64,000 bases of DNA from an uncultured Christensenella sp. GTDB taxonomy: Bacteria; Bacillota; Clostridia; Christensenellales; UBA3700. Shown here piece after piece: positions 24,780-33,579 of this stretch; position 1 is the stretch's first letter; each line of letters begins with the position of its first letter. A program made the position numbers and the translations under genes. The stretch covers positions 1-64,000 of the forward strand of contig CAJTYW010000008.1 in the NCBI GenBank assembly GCA_910583995.1, written 5' to 3'. Under the pieces are notes generated by a model. It made no database searches, had not been told where the DNA came from, and saw nothing but the letters and a program-made list of their open reading frames with translations.

Positions 24780-25607
24780 ATGGCTATTAAAAGATTTAAA
24801 CCAACTTCTCCAGCCCGTCGTTTTATGAGTGTTTCTGCTTTTGACGAAATCACAAGCACTAAACCGGAGAGAAGTTTGCTTGAAACTCAAAGCAAATCAG
24901 GCGGTAGAAATAACAATGGTAGAATCACTGTCAGACATATCGGCGGTGGTAATAGACAAAAATACAGAATTATCGATTTCAAACGTAATAAAGATAATAT
25001 TCCTGCAAAAGTTGCTGAAATTCAATATGACCCAAATCGTACAGCCAACATCGCATTACTACATTATGTAGATGGTAGCAAAGCTTATATCTTAGCTCCT
25101 GTTGGTTTGAACAAAGGCGATATGGTTATGAATGGTGCTAATGCAGAAATCAAAGTTGGTAACTGCTTACCAATCGAGAATATTCCAGTAGGTACTTTAT
25201 TGCACAATATCGAGTTGCACCCTGGCAAAGGCGGTCAAATCGCAAGAGCAGCAGGTCAAGCAGCACAACTTATGGCAAAAGAAAGTAAATATGCTATCTT
25301 AAGATTGCCATCTGGCGAAATGAGATATGTATTACTATCTTGCAGAGCAACAATCGGTCAAGTTGGTAACCTAGACCACGAAATCGTTAGCATCGGTAAA
25401 GCTGGTAGACATCGTCATATGGGTGTTAAGCCAACTGTCCGTGGTGTAGTAATGAATCCTTGTGACCACCCACACGGTGGTGGTGAGGGTAAGTCACCAA
25501 TAGGTATGCCTAGTCCAGTAACTCCTTGGGGTAAACCAGCTCTTGGATACAAGACTAGAAAGAAAAAGAACAGAACTAATAAGTTCATCATCAAGCGTGT
25601 GAACTAA
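24780..25607 (+). CDS. rplB: Ribosomal protein L2
   Basis: 275 residues, ATG after GGAGG. IGGGNRQKYRIIDFKR near residue 54 and the C-terminal MNPCDHPHGGGEGKSPIG with the conserved His of the peptidyl transferase region are present. Normal length. Confidence 0.98.
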   Translation: MAIKRFKPTSPARRFMSVSAFDEITSTKPERSLLETQSKSGGRNNNGRITVRHIGGGNRQKYRIIDFKRNKDNIPAKVAEIQYDPNRTANIALLHYVDGSKAYILAPVGLNKGDMVMNGANAEIKVGNCLPIENIPVGTLLHNIELHPGKGGQIARAAGQAAQLMAKESKYAILRLPSGEMRYVLLSCRATIGQVGNLDHEIVSIGKAGRHRHMGVKPTVRGVVMNPCDHPHGGGEGKSPIGMPSPVTPWGKPALGYKTRKKKNRTNKFIIKRVN

Positions 25608-25621
25608 TTGGAGGGTATGAA

Positions 25622-25900
25622 ATGAGTAGGTCAGTTAAAAAAGGTCCTTTCGTAGAAGAAAGGCTTATCAATAGAGTAATTGCTATGAACAATGAGAATA
25701 AAAAGGCTGTTATCAAAACTTGGTCAAGGTCATCAACTATATTCCCTGAAATGGTAGGTCACACTATCGCTGTTCATGATGGTAGAAAACACGTTCCTGT
25801 ATATATTACAGAAGATATGGTAGGTTGCAAATTGGGCGAGTTCGCTCCAACTAGAACTTTTAAAGGTCACGCTGGTGGCAAGACTACCGGTGGTAGATAA
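25622..25900 (+). CDS. rpsS: Ribosomal protein S19
   Basis: 92 residues; SRSVKKGPFV at the start, SRSSTIFPEMVGHTIAVHDG in the middle and TRTFKGHAG at the end. Part of the 30S head near the A site. Confidence 0.97.
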   Translation: MSRSVKKGPFVEERLINRVIAMNNENKKAVIKTWSRSSTIFPEMVGHTIAVHDGRKHVPVYITEDMVGCKLGEFAPTRTFKGHAGGKTTGGR

Positions 25901-25917
25901 TTGGGAGGTAATTTATA

Positions 25918-26307
25918 ATGGCAACTAGAGTTAAAACTAAATCTGAAAATCGCGCTCTAAATGCAGATAAGCGTCCAAGAGCGGTTGCAAAGTATGTTAG
26001 AATTTCTCCTGATAAGGTTAGAATCGTACTTGATGTTATTCGTGGAAAAAGTTATGTTGAAGCAATTGCTATTCTTAAAAACACAAGAAAAGCTGCTTGC
26101 GAGCCACTTATTAAGCTTGTAAATTCAGCTGCTGCAAATGCAGAAAATAACTTGAATATGAATAAAAATGACTTGTTTGTTGCAGAGTGCTATGCAAACG
26201 GTGGTCCAATTCTTAAAAGAGTTCAACCACGTGCACAAGGCAGAGCTTTCAGAATCAACAAGCGTACAAGCCATATTACCGTTATCCTAGATACGGTTAC
26301 TGAGTAA
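25918..26307 (+). CDS. rplV: Ribosomal protein L22
   Basis: 129 residues; VAKYVRISPDKVRIVLDVIRGK near the start and RAQGRAFRINKRTSHITV in the tunnel-lining hairpin. A slightly extended N-terminus (about 20 residues) compared with the shortest forms. Confidence 0.96.
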   Translation: MATRVKTKSENRALNADKRPRAVAKYVRISPDKVRIVLDVIRGKSYVEAIAILKNTRKAACEPLIKLVNSAAANAENNLNMNKNDLFVAECYANGGPILKRVQPRAQGRAFRINKRTSHITVILDTVTE

Positions 26308-26321
26308 GGAGGTATTCCAGA

Positions 26322-26996
26322 ATGGGACAAAAAGTTAATCCACACGGACTTAGAGTAGGTATAATTAAAAATTGGGATGCTCAATGGTATGCTGATAAGA
26401 AAAATTTCTCAGCTAACTTGATTGAAGACCAAAAAATTAGAAACTTTATTAAAAAGACATACTTTACAAGTGGTATCAGCAAAATCACTATCGAAAGAAT
26501 ACTTTCAAGTGCCGCTGACATCGTAATGGTAAACATTTACACTTCTAAGCCTGGCGTTCTTATCGGAAAAGGCGGCGAAGGTGTAAACCAAATGAAAGAG
26601 CAAATTAAGAAAATTGCTCCAGGTAAACAAATTAATATCAATATTTACGAAATCAATCGTCCTGATATTGATGCACAACTTGTTGCAGAGAATATTGCAG
26701 CACAACTTGAGAAGAGAGCGGCTTTCCGTCGTACTATGAAACAAGCTATCTCAAGAGCTATGAAAGGTGGTGCTAAGGGTATTAAAACAATGTGTTCTGG
26801 TAGACTTGACGGGGCTGAAATAGCTCGTAGCGAAAGCTATCACGAAGGCTCAATCCCTTTGCAAACTTTAAGAGCAGATATCGACTATGCTACTGCTGAA
26901 GCTCATACTACATTCGGTATTATCGGTGTTAAAGTATGGATTTACAAAGGCGAGGTATTAGGTCGCGGTATCAAAAAGGAAGGAGGTAAAGCGTAA
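26322..26996 (+). CDS. rpsC: Ribosomal protein S3
   Basis: 224 residues; MGQKVNPHGLRVG start, KH-domain GKGGEGVNQMKEQI near residue 85 and the C-terminal TFGIIGVKVWIYKGE. It lines the mRNA entry channel. It overlaps rplP by one base. Confidence 0.97.
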   Translation: MGQKVNPHGLRVGIIKNWDAQWYADKKNFSANLIEDQKIRNFIKKTYFTSGISKITIERILSSAADIVMVNIYTSKPGVLIGKGGEGVNQMKEQIKKIAPGKQININIYEINRPDIDAQLVAENIAAQLEKRAAFRRTMKQAISRAMKGGAKGIKTMCSGRLDGAEIARSESYHEGSIPLQTLRADIDYATAEAHTTFGIIGVKVWIYKGEVLGRGIKKEGGKA

Positions 26997-27418
26997 TGTT
27001 AATGCCTAAAAGAGTTAAAAGAAGACGTGTACACCGTGGTAGAATGAAAGGTGTTGCAAATAAAGGCAATCAAGTAGCTTACGGCGAGTATGGTCTAGTT
27101 AGTTTAGAGCCATCTTGGGTTACTTCTAACCAAATTGAGGCTGCCCGTATTGCAATGACACGTTATGTAAAAAGAGGTGGTAAGGTATGGATTAATATCT
27201 TCCCTCACAAACCTATCACTAAGAAACCAGCTGAAACTCGTATGGGTTCAGGTAAAGGTTCTGTAGAGTACTGGGTTGCAGTTGTTAAACCAGGTAGAGT
27301 TATGTTTGAAATGGCTGGCGTACCTGAAGAAGTAGCAAGAGAAGCATTTAGACTTGCAAGTCATAAATTGCCTGTTAAATGCAAATTTGTTAAAAAAGAA
27401 GAAGGCGGTGAGTGTTAA
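26996..27418 (+). CDS. rplP: Ribosomal protein L16
   Basis: 140 residues. ATG 26996 overlaps the rpsC stop (TAATG) and is better spaced from GGAGG than ATG 27002. MLMPKRVKRRRVHRG and PHKPITKKPAETRMGSGKG are typical. It contacts the A-site tRNA elbow. Confidence 0.96.
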   Translation: MLMPKRVKRRRVHRGRMKGVANKGNQVAYGEYGLVSLEPSWVTSNQIEAARIAMTRYVKRGGKVWINIFPHKPITKKPAETRMGSGKGSVEYWVAVVKPGRVMFEMAGVPEEVAREAFRLASHKLPVKCKFVKKEEGGEC

Positions 27419-27651
27419 TGAAGGCTAAAGAGTTATTTGATATGACAAACAAAGAGTTGGAAGTAAAATTGGATTCTTTAAAACAAGAGTTATTTAACCT
27501 TCGTTTTAAACACGCTACAGGTCAACTTGAAAACGCTAATCAACTTAACCTAGTTAAGAAAGATATTGCTAGAGTAAAGACTGTTCTTCGTCAAAGAGAA
27601 TTGAATATCTCTGTAGAGCCTAAGAGCAAAACTGCTAAAAAGGCTAAGTAA
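27418..27651 (+). CDS. rpmC: Ribosomal protein L29
   Basis: 77 residues from ATG 27418, which shares bases with the rplP stop (TAATG). A two-helix protein with FNLRFKHATGQLEN; slightly longer than usual because of a basic SKTAKKAK tail. Confidence 0.95.
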   Translation: MKAKELFDMTNKELEVKLDSLKQELFNLRFKHATGQLENANQLNLVKKDIARVKTVLRQRELNISVEPKSKTAKKAK

Positions 27652-27666
27652 TTGGAGGATAAGTAG

Positions 27667-27921
27667 ATGGAAAGAAATCTTAGAAAAAGTAGAGTTGGCT
27701 TAGTTGTTAGCGACAAAATGGATAAAACTATTACAGTTGCCGTTGTTCAAAAGGTTAAGCACCCTCTATATGGTAAAACAGTTAATAAAACTAAAAAGTT
27801 TATGGCACACGATGAGAATAATATGGCTGGTATCGGTGACAAGGTTCTTATCGTAGAAACTCGTCCAATGAGTAAGAGTAAACATTTCAGACTTGCTGAA
27901 ATCATTGAAAAGGCTAAGTAA
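27667..27921 (+). CDS. rpsQ: Ribosomal protein S17
   Basis: 84 residues; RKSRVGLVVSDKMDKTITV and RPMSKSKHFRL fit the OB-fold S17. ATG after TTGGAGG. Confidence 0.96.
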   Translation: MERNLRKSRVGLVVSDKMDKTITVAVVQKVKHPLYGKTVNKTKKFMAHDENNMAGIGDKVLIVETRPMSKSKHFRLAEIIEKAK

Positions 27922-27932
27922 GGAGGTACAGT

Positions 27933-28301
27933 ATGATAATTCCAGAGAGTAAATTGAATGTGGCAGATAACACTGGCGCAAAAGAAATTAAATGTATCAG
28001 AGTACTTGGTGGTTCATTCCGTAGATATGGTAATATCGGTGATGTTATCGTAGCAAGTGTACAAACTGCAACTCCAGGTGGCGTAGTTAAAAAAGGCGAT
28101 GTTGTAAAAGCTGTTATCGTTAGAACTAAAAAAGGTATCAGAAGAAGTGATGGTACTCATATCAGATTTGACGACAATGCTGCAGTTATCATTGATAACC
28201 AAAAACAACCAAAAGGTTCTCGTATTTTTGGACCTATCGCACGTGAACTTCGTGATAAAGACTATATGAGAATTATTTCTCTTGCACCAGAAGTGCTTTA
28301 A
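27933..28301 (+). CDS. rplN: Ribosomal protein L14
   Basis: 122 residues, normal; NVADNTGAKEIKCIRVLGGS and the C-terminal FGPIARELRDKDYMRIISLAPEVL. It forms intersubunit bridge contacts. Confidence 0.97.
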   Translation: MIIPESKLNVADNTGAKEIKCIRVLGGSFRRYGNIGDVIVASVQTATPGGVVKKGDVVKAVIVRTKKGIRRSDGTHIRFDDNAAVIIDNQKQPKGSRIFGPIARELRDKDYMRIISLAPEVL

Positions 28302-28313
28302 TTGGAGGACATA

Positions 28314-28748
28314 ATGAATAATTTACACGTTAAAAAAGGCGATAACGTTATGGTTATTGCTGGTAAAGATAAAGGTAAATCAGGCTCTATTACTAAAGTA
28401 GACATCGATAATGGTAGAGTTTTTGTTGAAGGATTAAACATTGCAACTAATTATGTTAAACCTCGTAGTGCACAAGAAAAGGGCGGTATTGTTAAAAAAG
28501 AAGCTCCTATCGATGCAAGTAATGTAATGATTATTTGTCCTGAGTGCGGATTACCTACTAAGGCTGGTCACAGAGTTGAAGATGTTGATGGCAAAAAAGT
28601 AAAAATCCGTTTTTGCAAGAAATGTAATGCTTCTTTAGAGCAAAAAGCTACTAAGGCTGCTAAAAAGGCAACTAAGAAAGCTACTACTAAAAAAGCAACT
28701 AAGAAAGCAGCTGATACAGCAGCAGTTGATGCTGAAAAAGCTGAATAA
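28314..28748 (+). CDS. rplX: Ribosomal protein L24 with long Lys/Ala/Thr tail
   Basis: 144 residues from ATG 28314 after TTGGAGG; usual forms are about 100-115. The KOW core (LHVKKGDNVMVIAGKDKGK) and the zinc-ribbon-like part (CPECGLP ... RFCKKC) are intact. After residue 108 comes a low-complexity, histone-H1-like tail of repeated KKAT/TKKA units ending in an acidic AEKAE. The tail is probably disordered and surface-exposed. Confidence 0.94.
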   Translation: MNNLHVKKGDNVMVIAGKDKGKSGSITKVDIDNGRVFVEGLNIATNYVKPRSAQEKGGIVKKEAPIDASNVMIICPECGLPTKAGHRVEDVDGKKVKIRFCKKCNASLEQKATKAAKKATKKATTKKATKKAADTAAVDAEKAE

Positions 28749-28762
28749 TGGAGGATTAAACA

Positions 28763-29317
28763 GTGGCTAATCAAATTAAAAACAGAGTTAAAGATAATTA
28801 TCAAAATGTTGTAGTTCCTGCTTTAATCAAAAAGTTCGGCTACAAAAATGTTAACCAAGTTCCAAAGCTAGAAAAAATAGTTATTAATATGGGACTAGGC
28901 GATATTAAAGACAATGCTAAAAGTGTTCAAATCGCACTTGATGAGTTAAAACAAATCACAGGTCAAGCTCCAATGGTTACTAAAGCTAAAAAGAGCGTTG
29001 CAAACTTCAAAGTTCGTGAAGGTATGACTGTTGGTGCTAAAGTTACACTTAGAGCTACAAGAATGTATGAGTTCTTTGACAAATTCGTATCTGTCGCTCT
29101 TCCAAGAGTTAGAGACTTTAAAGGTATCCCTACAAATTCTTTTGATGGCAGAGGTAACTATAATATGGGTGTTAAAGAGCAACTTATCTTCCCAGAAATC
29201 AGCTATGATAAAATTGAGAAGATTAGAGGTTTCGATGTTTGCTTTGTTACAACAGCGCAAACAGATGCAGAGGCAAAAGAGTTATTAACTCTAATGGGTT
29301 TGCCTTTCGCTAAGTAA
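28763..29317 (+). CDS. rplE: Ribosomal protein L5
   Basis: 184 residues; starts with GTG 28763 after GGAGG. PKLEKIVINMGLGD near residue 35 and GMTVGAKVTLR near 90 are L5 features. It binds 5S rRNA and the P-site tRNA. Confidence 0.96.
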   Translation: MANQIKNRVKDNYQNVVVPALIKKFGYKNVNQVPKLEKIVINMGLGDIKDNAKSVQIALDELKQITGQAPMVTKAKKSVANFKVREGMTVGAKVTLRATRMYEFFDKFVSVALPRVRDFKGIPTNSFDGRGNYNMGVKEQLIFPEISYDKIEKIRGFDVCFVTTAQTDAEAKELLTLMGLPFAK

Positions 29318-29330
29318 GGAGGATTGACAA

Positions 29331-29516
29331 ATGGCAAAAAAAGCTATGATAAATAAGCAACAGCGTACACCTAAGTATTCTACAAGAGCATACACTCGTT
29401 GTAAGATTTGTGGAAGACCACACGCAGTTTTAAGAAAATACGGCATTTGTAGAATTTGCTTCAGAGAACTTGCTTACAAGGGCGAAATTCCCGGCGTAAA
29501 GAAAGCAAGTTGGTAA
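29331..29516 (+). CDS. rpsN: Ribosomal protein S14, zinc-binding type (S14Z)
   Basis: 61 residues with the two CxxC zinc knuckles CKIC and CRIC, the short C+ form used by most Firmicutes in the spc operon. MAKKAMI start after AAGGAGG. Confidence 0.96.
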   Translation: MAKKAMINKQQRTPKYSTRAYTRCKICGRPHAVLRKYGICRICFRELAYKGEIPGVKKASW

Positions 29517-29532
29517 TAGGAGGAGATAGGAA

Positions 29533-29931
29533 ATGAATATAACAGACCCAATCGCTGATATGCTAACTCGTATTCGTAACGGGTTGATTGCGAAAAAAGA
29601 TGAAGTAAAAGTACCTGCTTCAAAAATCAAAACCAGTATTGCTCAGATTCTTTTAGATGAAGGCTATATCAAAGGCTATGAATTGGTTGAAGATGGCGTA
29701 CAAAAGGATATAAAAGTAACTCTTAAGTATGGTCCTAAGGGCGAAAAGGTTATTACTAATATCAAAAGAATTAGTAAACCAGGTCTTAGAGTTTACTGCG
29801 AAGCAGACAAGTTGCCTAAAGTTTTGGGTGGTTTAGGAATTGCTATAATTTCTACATCTCAAGGCGTTATGACTTGTAAAGAAGCTAGAGAGAAACACAT
29901 TGGTGGCGAAGTTCTAGCATACATCTGGTAA
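29533..29931 (+). CDS. rpsH: Ribosomal protein S8
   Basis: 132 residues; DPIADMLTRIRNG at the start and STSQGVMTCKEAREKHIGGEVLAYIW at the end. A central 30S platform protein and classical spc-operon repressor in other bacteria. Confidence 0.97.
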   Translation: MNITDPIADMLTRIRNGLIAKKDEVKVPASKIKTSIAQILLDEGYIKGYELVEDGVQKDIKVTLKYGPKGEKVITNIKRISKPGLRVYCEADKLPKVLGGLGIAIISTSQGVMTCKEAREKHIGGEVLAYIW

Positions 29932-29946
29932 TAGGAGGTAAGTTGA

Positions 29947-30489
29947 ATGTCAAGAATTGGTAGACTTCCTGTTGTAATTCCTGCTGGAGTTACAGTAAAT
30001 GTTACAGGTGAAAATGTAGTTATAGTTAAAGGACCTTTAGGTGAATTGAGCCAAAAGGTTGACAAAAATATTAGTGTTGCAGTTGAAGGTGCAGAAGTAC
30101 ACGTAACTAGACACGATGAGCAAAAAGAACACAAAGCTATGCACGGACTATATCGTAAGCTAATTGCTAATATGGTTGAAGGCGTAACTAAAGGTTTCCA
30201 AAAAGCTCTTATCGTTAATGGTGTAGGTTACAAAGTAATTAAGCAAGGTAACAAAATCGTTATCAACTGCGGTTACTCTCACCCTGTTGAAGTTGTTGAG
30301 AGTGATGGTATTACTTTTGAAGTGCCAAATGCTAACGAAATCGTTGTAAAAGGCATTAGCCGTGAGAAAGTTGGTCAAGTTGCCGCTAATATCAAGGTAA
30401 TCAAAGTGCCAGACCCTTATCACGTATATGGTATTCGTTATAAGGACGAGACTATTGCTAGAAAAGAAGCAAAGAAGAGCACTAAGTAA
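29947..30489 (+). CDS. rplF: Ribosomal protein L6
   Basis: 180 residues; SRIGRLPVVIPAGV start and PDPYHVYGIRYKDE near the end. It lies near the factor-binding site of the 50S subunit. Confidence 0.96.
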   Translation: MSRIGRLPVVIPAGVTVNVTGENVVIVKGPLGELSQKVDKNISVAVEGAEVHVTRHDEQKEHKAMHGLYRKLIANMVEGVTKGFQKALIVNGVGYKVIKQGNKIVINCGYSHPVEVVESDGITFEVPNANEIVVKGISREKVGQVAANIKVIKVPDPYHVYGIRYKDETIARKEAKKSTK

Positions 30490-30501
30490 GGAGAGTAGAA
30501 G

Positions 30502-30870
30502 ATGATTAAGAAGATTGATAAAAATTCTATCAGACAAAAAAGACACATTAGAGTAAGAGGTAAAGTTTCAGGTACAAGTGAATGTCCTCGTTTTAATGTA
30601 TATAGAAGTACAAATAACATCTATGTTCAACTTATTGATGACACTTGTGGAAACACATTGGTAGCTTGCTCTACTTTGGATAAAGATGTTGCTAGTAAGA
30701 TTAAAGATATGACTAAGGTTGAGCAAGCAAAATTTGTTGGCGAAACTGTTGCTAAAAAAGCATTGGATAAAGGTATCACTGAAGTTGTATTTGACAGAGG
30801 CGGATACTTATATACAGGTCGTGTACAAAGTGTTGCTGACGGCGCTAGAGAAGCCGGCTTGAAACTATAA
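30502..30870 (+). CDS. rplR: Ribosomal protein L18
   Basis: 122 residues; RVRGKVSGTSECPRFNVYRS and FDRGGYLYTGRVQSVADGARE. Binds 5S rRNA together with L5. Confidence 0.96.
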   Translation: MIKKIDKNSIRQKRHIRVRGKVSGTSECPRFNVYRSTNNIYVQLIDDTCGNTLVACSTLDKDVASKIKDMTKVEQAKFVGETVAKKALDKGITEVVFDRGGYLYTGRVQSVADGAREAGLKL

Positions 30871-30886
30871 TAGGAGGAAGACGATA

Positions 30887-31417
30887 ATGGCTGAGAGAAA
30901 TGAAAGGTCAGAAAAAAGAAGCAAATTCCAAAAAGAAGATGATGGAATGCTAAATAAACTTATCGCTGTTAACAGAGTAACAAAAGTTGTTAAGGGTGGT
31001 AGAACAATGCGTCTTTCTGCATTAGTTGCAGTTGGTGACGGCAATGGTAATGTTGGTATTGGTATGGGTAAAGCTGCCGAAGTTCCAGAGGCTATCAAAA
31101 AAGCTACTGCTGATGCTAAACGTAATATGATTAACATTAAATTGGTTGGTACTACTATTCCTCACGAAGTTGTTGGTGAGTATGGTAGCGGTAAAGTTGT
31201 TATGATGCCTGCAGAAGAAGGTACTGGTGTTATCGCCGGTGGTCCTGTTCGTTCTATACTTGAAGTAGTAGGCGTTAAGGATATCAGAACAAAGAGCATT
31301 GGTACAAACAACCCTATCAACTGTGTTAAAGCTGTTATGGAAGGACTTAAGAGTCTTAGAACTGCTGAACAAATCGCTAAATTGCGTGGTAAGACAGTTG
31401 AAGAAATCAAACGCTAA
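30887..31417 (+). CDS. rpsE: Ribosomal protein S5
   Basis: 176 residues; the double-stranded RNA-binding-like N half (NRVTKVVKGGRTMRLSALVAVGD) and C half with EYGSGKVVMMPAEEGTGVIAGG. Important for decoding accuracy and mRNA unwinding. Confidence 0.97.
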   Translation: MAERNERSEKRSKFQKEDDGMLNKLIAVNRVTKVVKGGRTMRLSALVAVGDGNGNVGIGMGKAAEVPEAIKKATADAKRNMINIKLVGTTIPHEVVGEYGSGKVVMMPAEEGTGVIAGGPVRSILEVVGVKDIRTKSIGTNNPINCVKAVMEGLKSLRTAEQIAKLRGKTVEEIKR

Positions 31418-31432
31418 CGGGAGGGCATAATA

Positions 31433-31675
31433 ATGGCTAAACAATTAAAAATTACGCTTATTAAAAGCACTATCGGAAGCCTTAAAAAGCAAAAAGCAAC
31501 TATTGAGGCATTAGGGCTATCTAAAATTGGTTCTAGTAAAATCCACAATGATAATCCTTGCCTTCAAGGTCAAATCAAAGTGGTTAAGCACTTGATTTCT
31601 GTTGAAGAGATTGAGGAAAAGAAGAGTGCAAAAAAAGCAAAAGCTCCAAAAGCTGATGCTGAGGCACAAGGCTAA
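31433..31675 (+). CDS. rpmD: Ribosomal protein L30 with charged tail
   Basis: 80 residues; the normal domain is about 60 (KITLIKSTIGSLKKQKATIEALG ... GQIKVVKHLISVEEI), followed by about 18 residues of EEKKSAKKAKAPK-type sequence, similar in style to the tail of L24. Confidence 0.93.
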   Translation: MAKQLKITLIKSTIGSLKKQKATIEALGLSKIGSSKIHNDNPCLQGQIKVVKHLISVEEIEEKKSAKKAKAPKADAEAQG

Positions 31676-31688
31676 TCGGAGGTAATAA

Positions 31689-32132
31689 ATGAATATTCAA
31701 AATTTAGCTCCAGCTCCAGGGGCAAAAACTGAGAGTAAAAGACTAGGCAGAGGTATTGGTTCTGGTAAAGGCAAAACTTCTGGTAAAGGTCACAAAGGTC
31801 AATGGGCTAGAAGTGGCGGCGGTGTTCGCCCTGGCTTTGAAGGCGGTCAAATGCCTTTAATTCGCCGTATTCCTAAAAGAGGATTCACTAACATTTTTGC
31901 AAAAGAGTATTCTATTGTAAATGTTAAGGACTTAGAGAGATTTGAGGACGGTACTGTTGTAAATGCTGAGCTTCTTTTGGAAGTTGGCGTTTTAAGCAAA
32001 ATTGAAAATTATGGTCTTAAAGTTTTGGGTGACGGAACTTTGACTAAAAAATTAACAGTTCAAGCGAAAAAATTTACTAAGTCAGCTGCAGAAATAATTG
32101 AAAAAGCAGGTGGCAAAGCAGAGGTGCTATAA
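31689..32132 (+). CDS. rplO: Ribosomal protein L15
   Basis: 147 residues; KRLGRGIGSGKGKTSGKGHKG and RRIPKRGF. Its stop shares bases with the secY start (TAATG). Confidence 0.96.
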   Translation: MNIQNLAPAPGAKTESKRLGRGIGSGKGKTSGKGHKGQWARSGGGVRPGFEGGQMPLIRRIPKRGFTNIFAKEYSIVNVKDLERFEDGTVVNAELLLEVGVLSKIENYGLKVLGDGTLTKKLTVQAKKFTKSAAEIIEKAGGKAEVL

Positions 32133-33448
32133 TGTTTAAAACCATAGCAAATGCTTTTAGAGATAAAGAAATTCGTAAAAGAATATTTCTTACACTTTTG
32201 ATGCTTGCTATCTTTAGATTAGGTGCATATATTCCTATTCCAGGATTAGATGTAGAAGCTATTAACAGCAATGCTAATCTAGATGCAGGTAGTTTCTTTG
32301 GTATAATTGCAACAATTAATGGTACATTTGGTAGTCAAGGAACACTTTTTTCTTTGGGTATTATGCCGTTCATTAACTCATTCATCATTATGCAATTAAT
32401 TACTATCATTATTCCTAAATTGGAAAGAATGAGCAAAGAAGGCGAAGAAGGACGAAAGAAGATAACTCAGATAACTCGTTACGTAGCTATAGGCCTTGCA
32501 GTAGTTCAGGCGTTTGGCTTTGTTATGAGCTGGGGTGATAATTTTATCGTATTGTTTGGCAATGGTGTTGCTAATAAATGGATTACAAGAATAATGACCG
32601 TTATTATTTTGACAGCGGGCTCTACATTTGTTATGTGGTTAGGTGAAAGAATTACCGAATATGGTATTGGTAATGGTACATCTTTAATTATCTTTATCGG
32701 TATTCTATCTGGTATTGGTAGCTCAATTATCAATGCGATTTCAACTATGGCAGGTCAAAGTGGTGATACATCTGCTTTGATGGGTAGTATTTGGTACTTT
32801 ATCGGCTTTATAGTATTTGTATTATTGTTGTTCTTGTTCATTGTTTATGTTGATATGGCAGAAAGAAGAATTCCTGTTCGTTACGCTAAACAAGTTAAAG
32901 GCAATAAAATGTATGGTGGACAAACTTCTAATATCCCTATGAAAGTCAATGCGTCAGGCGTTATGCCAATCATTTTTGCATCATCTTTCTTGATGTTCCC
33001 ACAAATGATTGCAAGCTTTTGGCCTGAAAGTGATTTTTATGCTTGGTATAGCAGATATCTAGGTGTAGGAAGTTGGGCATATATCGTTGTAATTACATTA
33101 TTGATATTGTTTTTTTCATATTTCTATGCACAAATTCAATTTAATCCTATTGAAGTGTCAAAGAATATACAACAATATGGTGGATTTATTCCTGGTATTA
33201 GACCGGGCAAACCAACAAGTGATTATCTTGCTAAAATAAATAACAGAATTACTTTGTTTGGTGCAATATTCCTTGCGATTATTGCTTTGATACCATCAAT
33301 TTTGGTTGCTGTAATTCCTACTGAGTTAGGCTTGACAAACGCATTTAGTGCAACAGGATTGTTAATCGTTGTAAGCGTAGCACTTGAGACTAATAAACAA
33401 TTGGAATCACAAATTATGATGAAAACTTACAAAGGTTTCTTAAAGTAA
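32132..33448 (+). CDS. secY: Protein translocase channel SecY
   Basis: 438 residues with ten membrane helices. It opens with the usual cytosolic KEIRKRIFLTLLMLAIFRLG and has IPIPGLD, FSLGIMPFINSFIIMQL and the C5-loop signature FNPIEVSKNIQQYGGFIPGIRPG. It forms the export pore with SecE/SecG. Translation is coupled to rplO. Confidence 0.97.
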   Translation: MFKTIANAFRDKEIRKRIFLTLLMLAIFRLGAYIPIPGLDVEAINSNANLDAGSFFGIIATINGTFGSQGTLFSLGIMPFINSFIIMQLITIIIPKLERMSKEGEEGRKKITQITRYVAIGLAVVQAFGFVMSWGDNFIVLFGNGVANKWITRIMTVIILTAGSTFVMWLGERITEYGIGNGTSLIIFIGILSGIGSSIINAISTMAGQSGDTSALMGSIWYFIGFIVFVLLLFLFIVYVDMAERRIPVRYAKQVKGNKMYGGQTSNIPMKVNASGVMPIIFASSFLMFPQMIASFWPESDFYAWYSRYLGVGSWAYIVVITLLILFFSYFYAQIQFNPIEVSKNIQQYGGFIPGIRPGKPTSDYLAKINNRITLFGAIFLAIIALIPSILVAVIPTELGLTNAFSATGLLIVVSVALETNKQLESQIMMKTYKGFLK

Positions 33449-33464
33449 GAATATTAAAATTCAA

Positions 33465-33490
33465 AGCTGCTGAGCTTGGCTCAGTCAGCT
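33465..33490 (+). other. GC-rich intercistronic hairpin after secY
   Basis: AGCTG-C-TGAGC (33465-33475) pairs with 33479-33490, one bulged base, loop TTG. No T run follows, so it is not a standard terminator; it may protect or process the upstream mRNA. It overlaps a candidate promoter for adk. Confidence 0.5.
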
Positions 33491-33504
33491 GCGAATTATA
33501 TAAT
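33476..33504 (+). promoter_or_regulatory. Candidate internal promoter for adk-map
   Basis: TTGGCT (33476-33481), 17-base spacer, TATAAT (33499-33504). The 131-bp gap after secY is the only long spacer inside this part of the cluster, which supports a separate start. Confidence 0.4.
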
Positions 33505-33579
33505 TTGTGACACTAAACTGCAAATATAACCGAATAACTACGATTTTCGGTATGTTGTTTGCAAAGAAGGTAAATAAAT

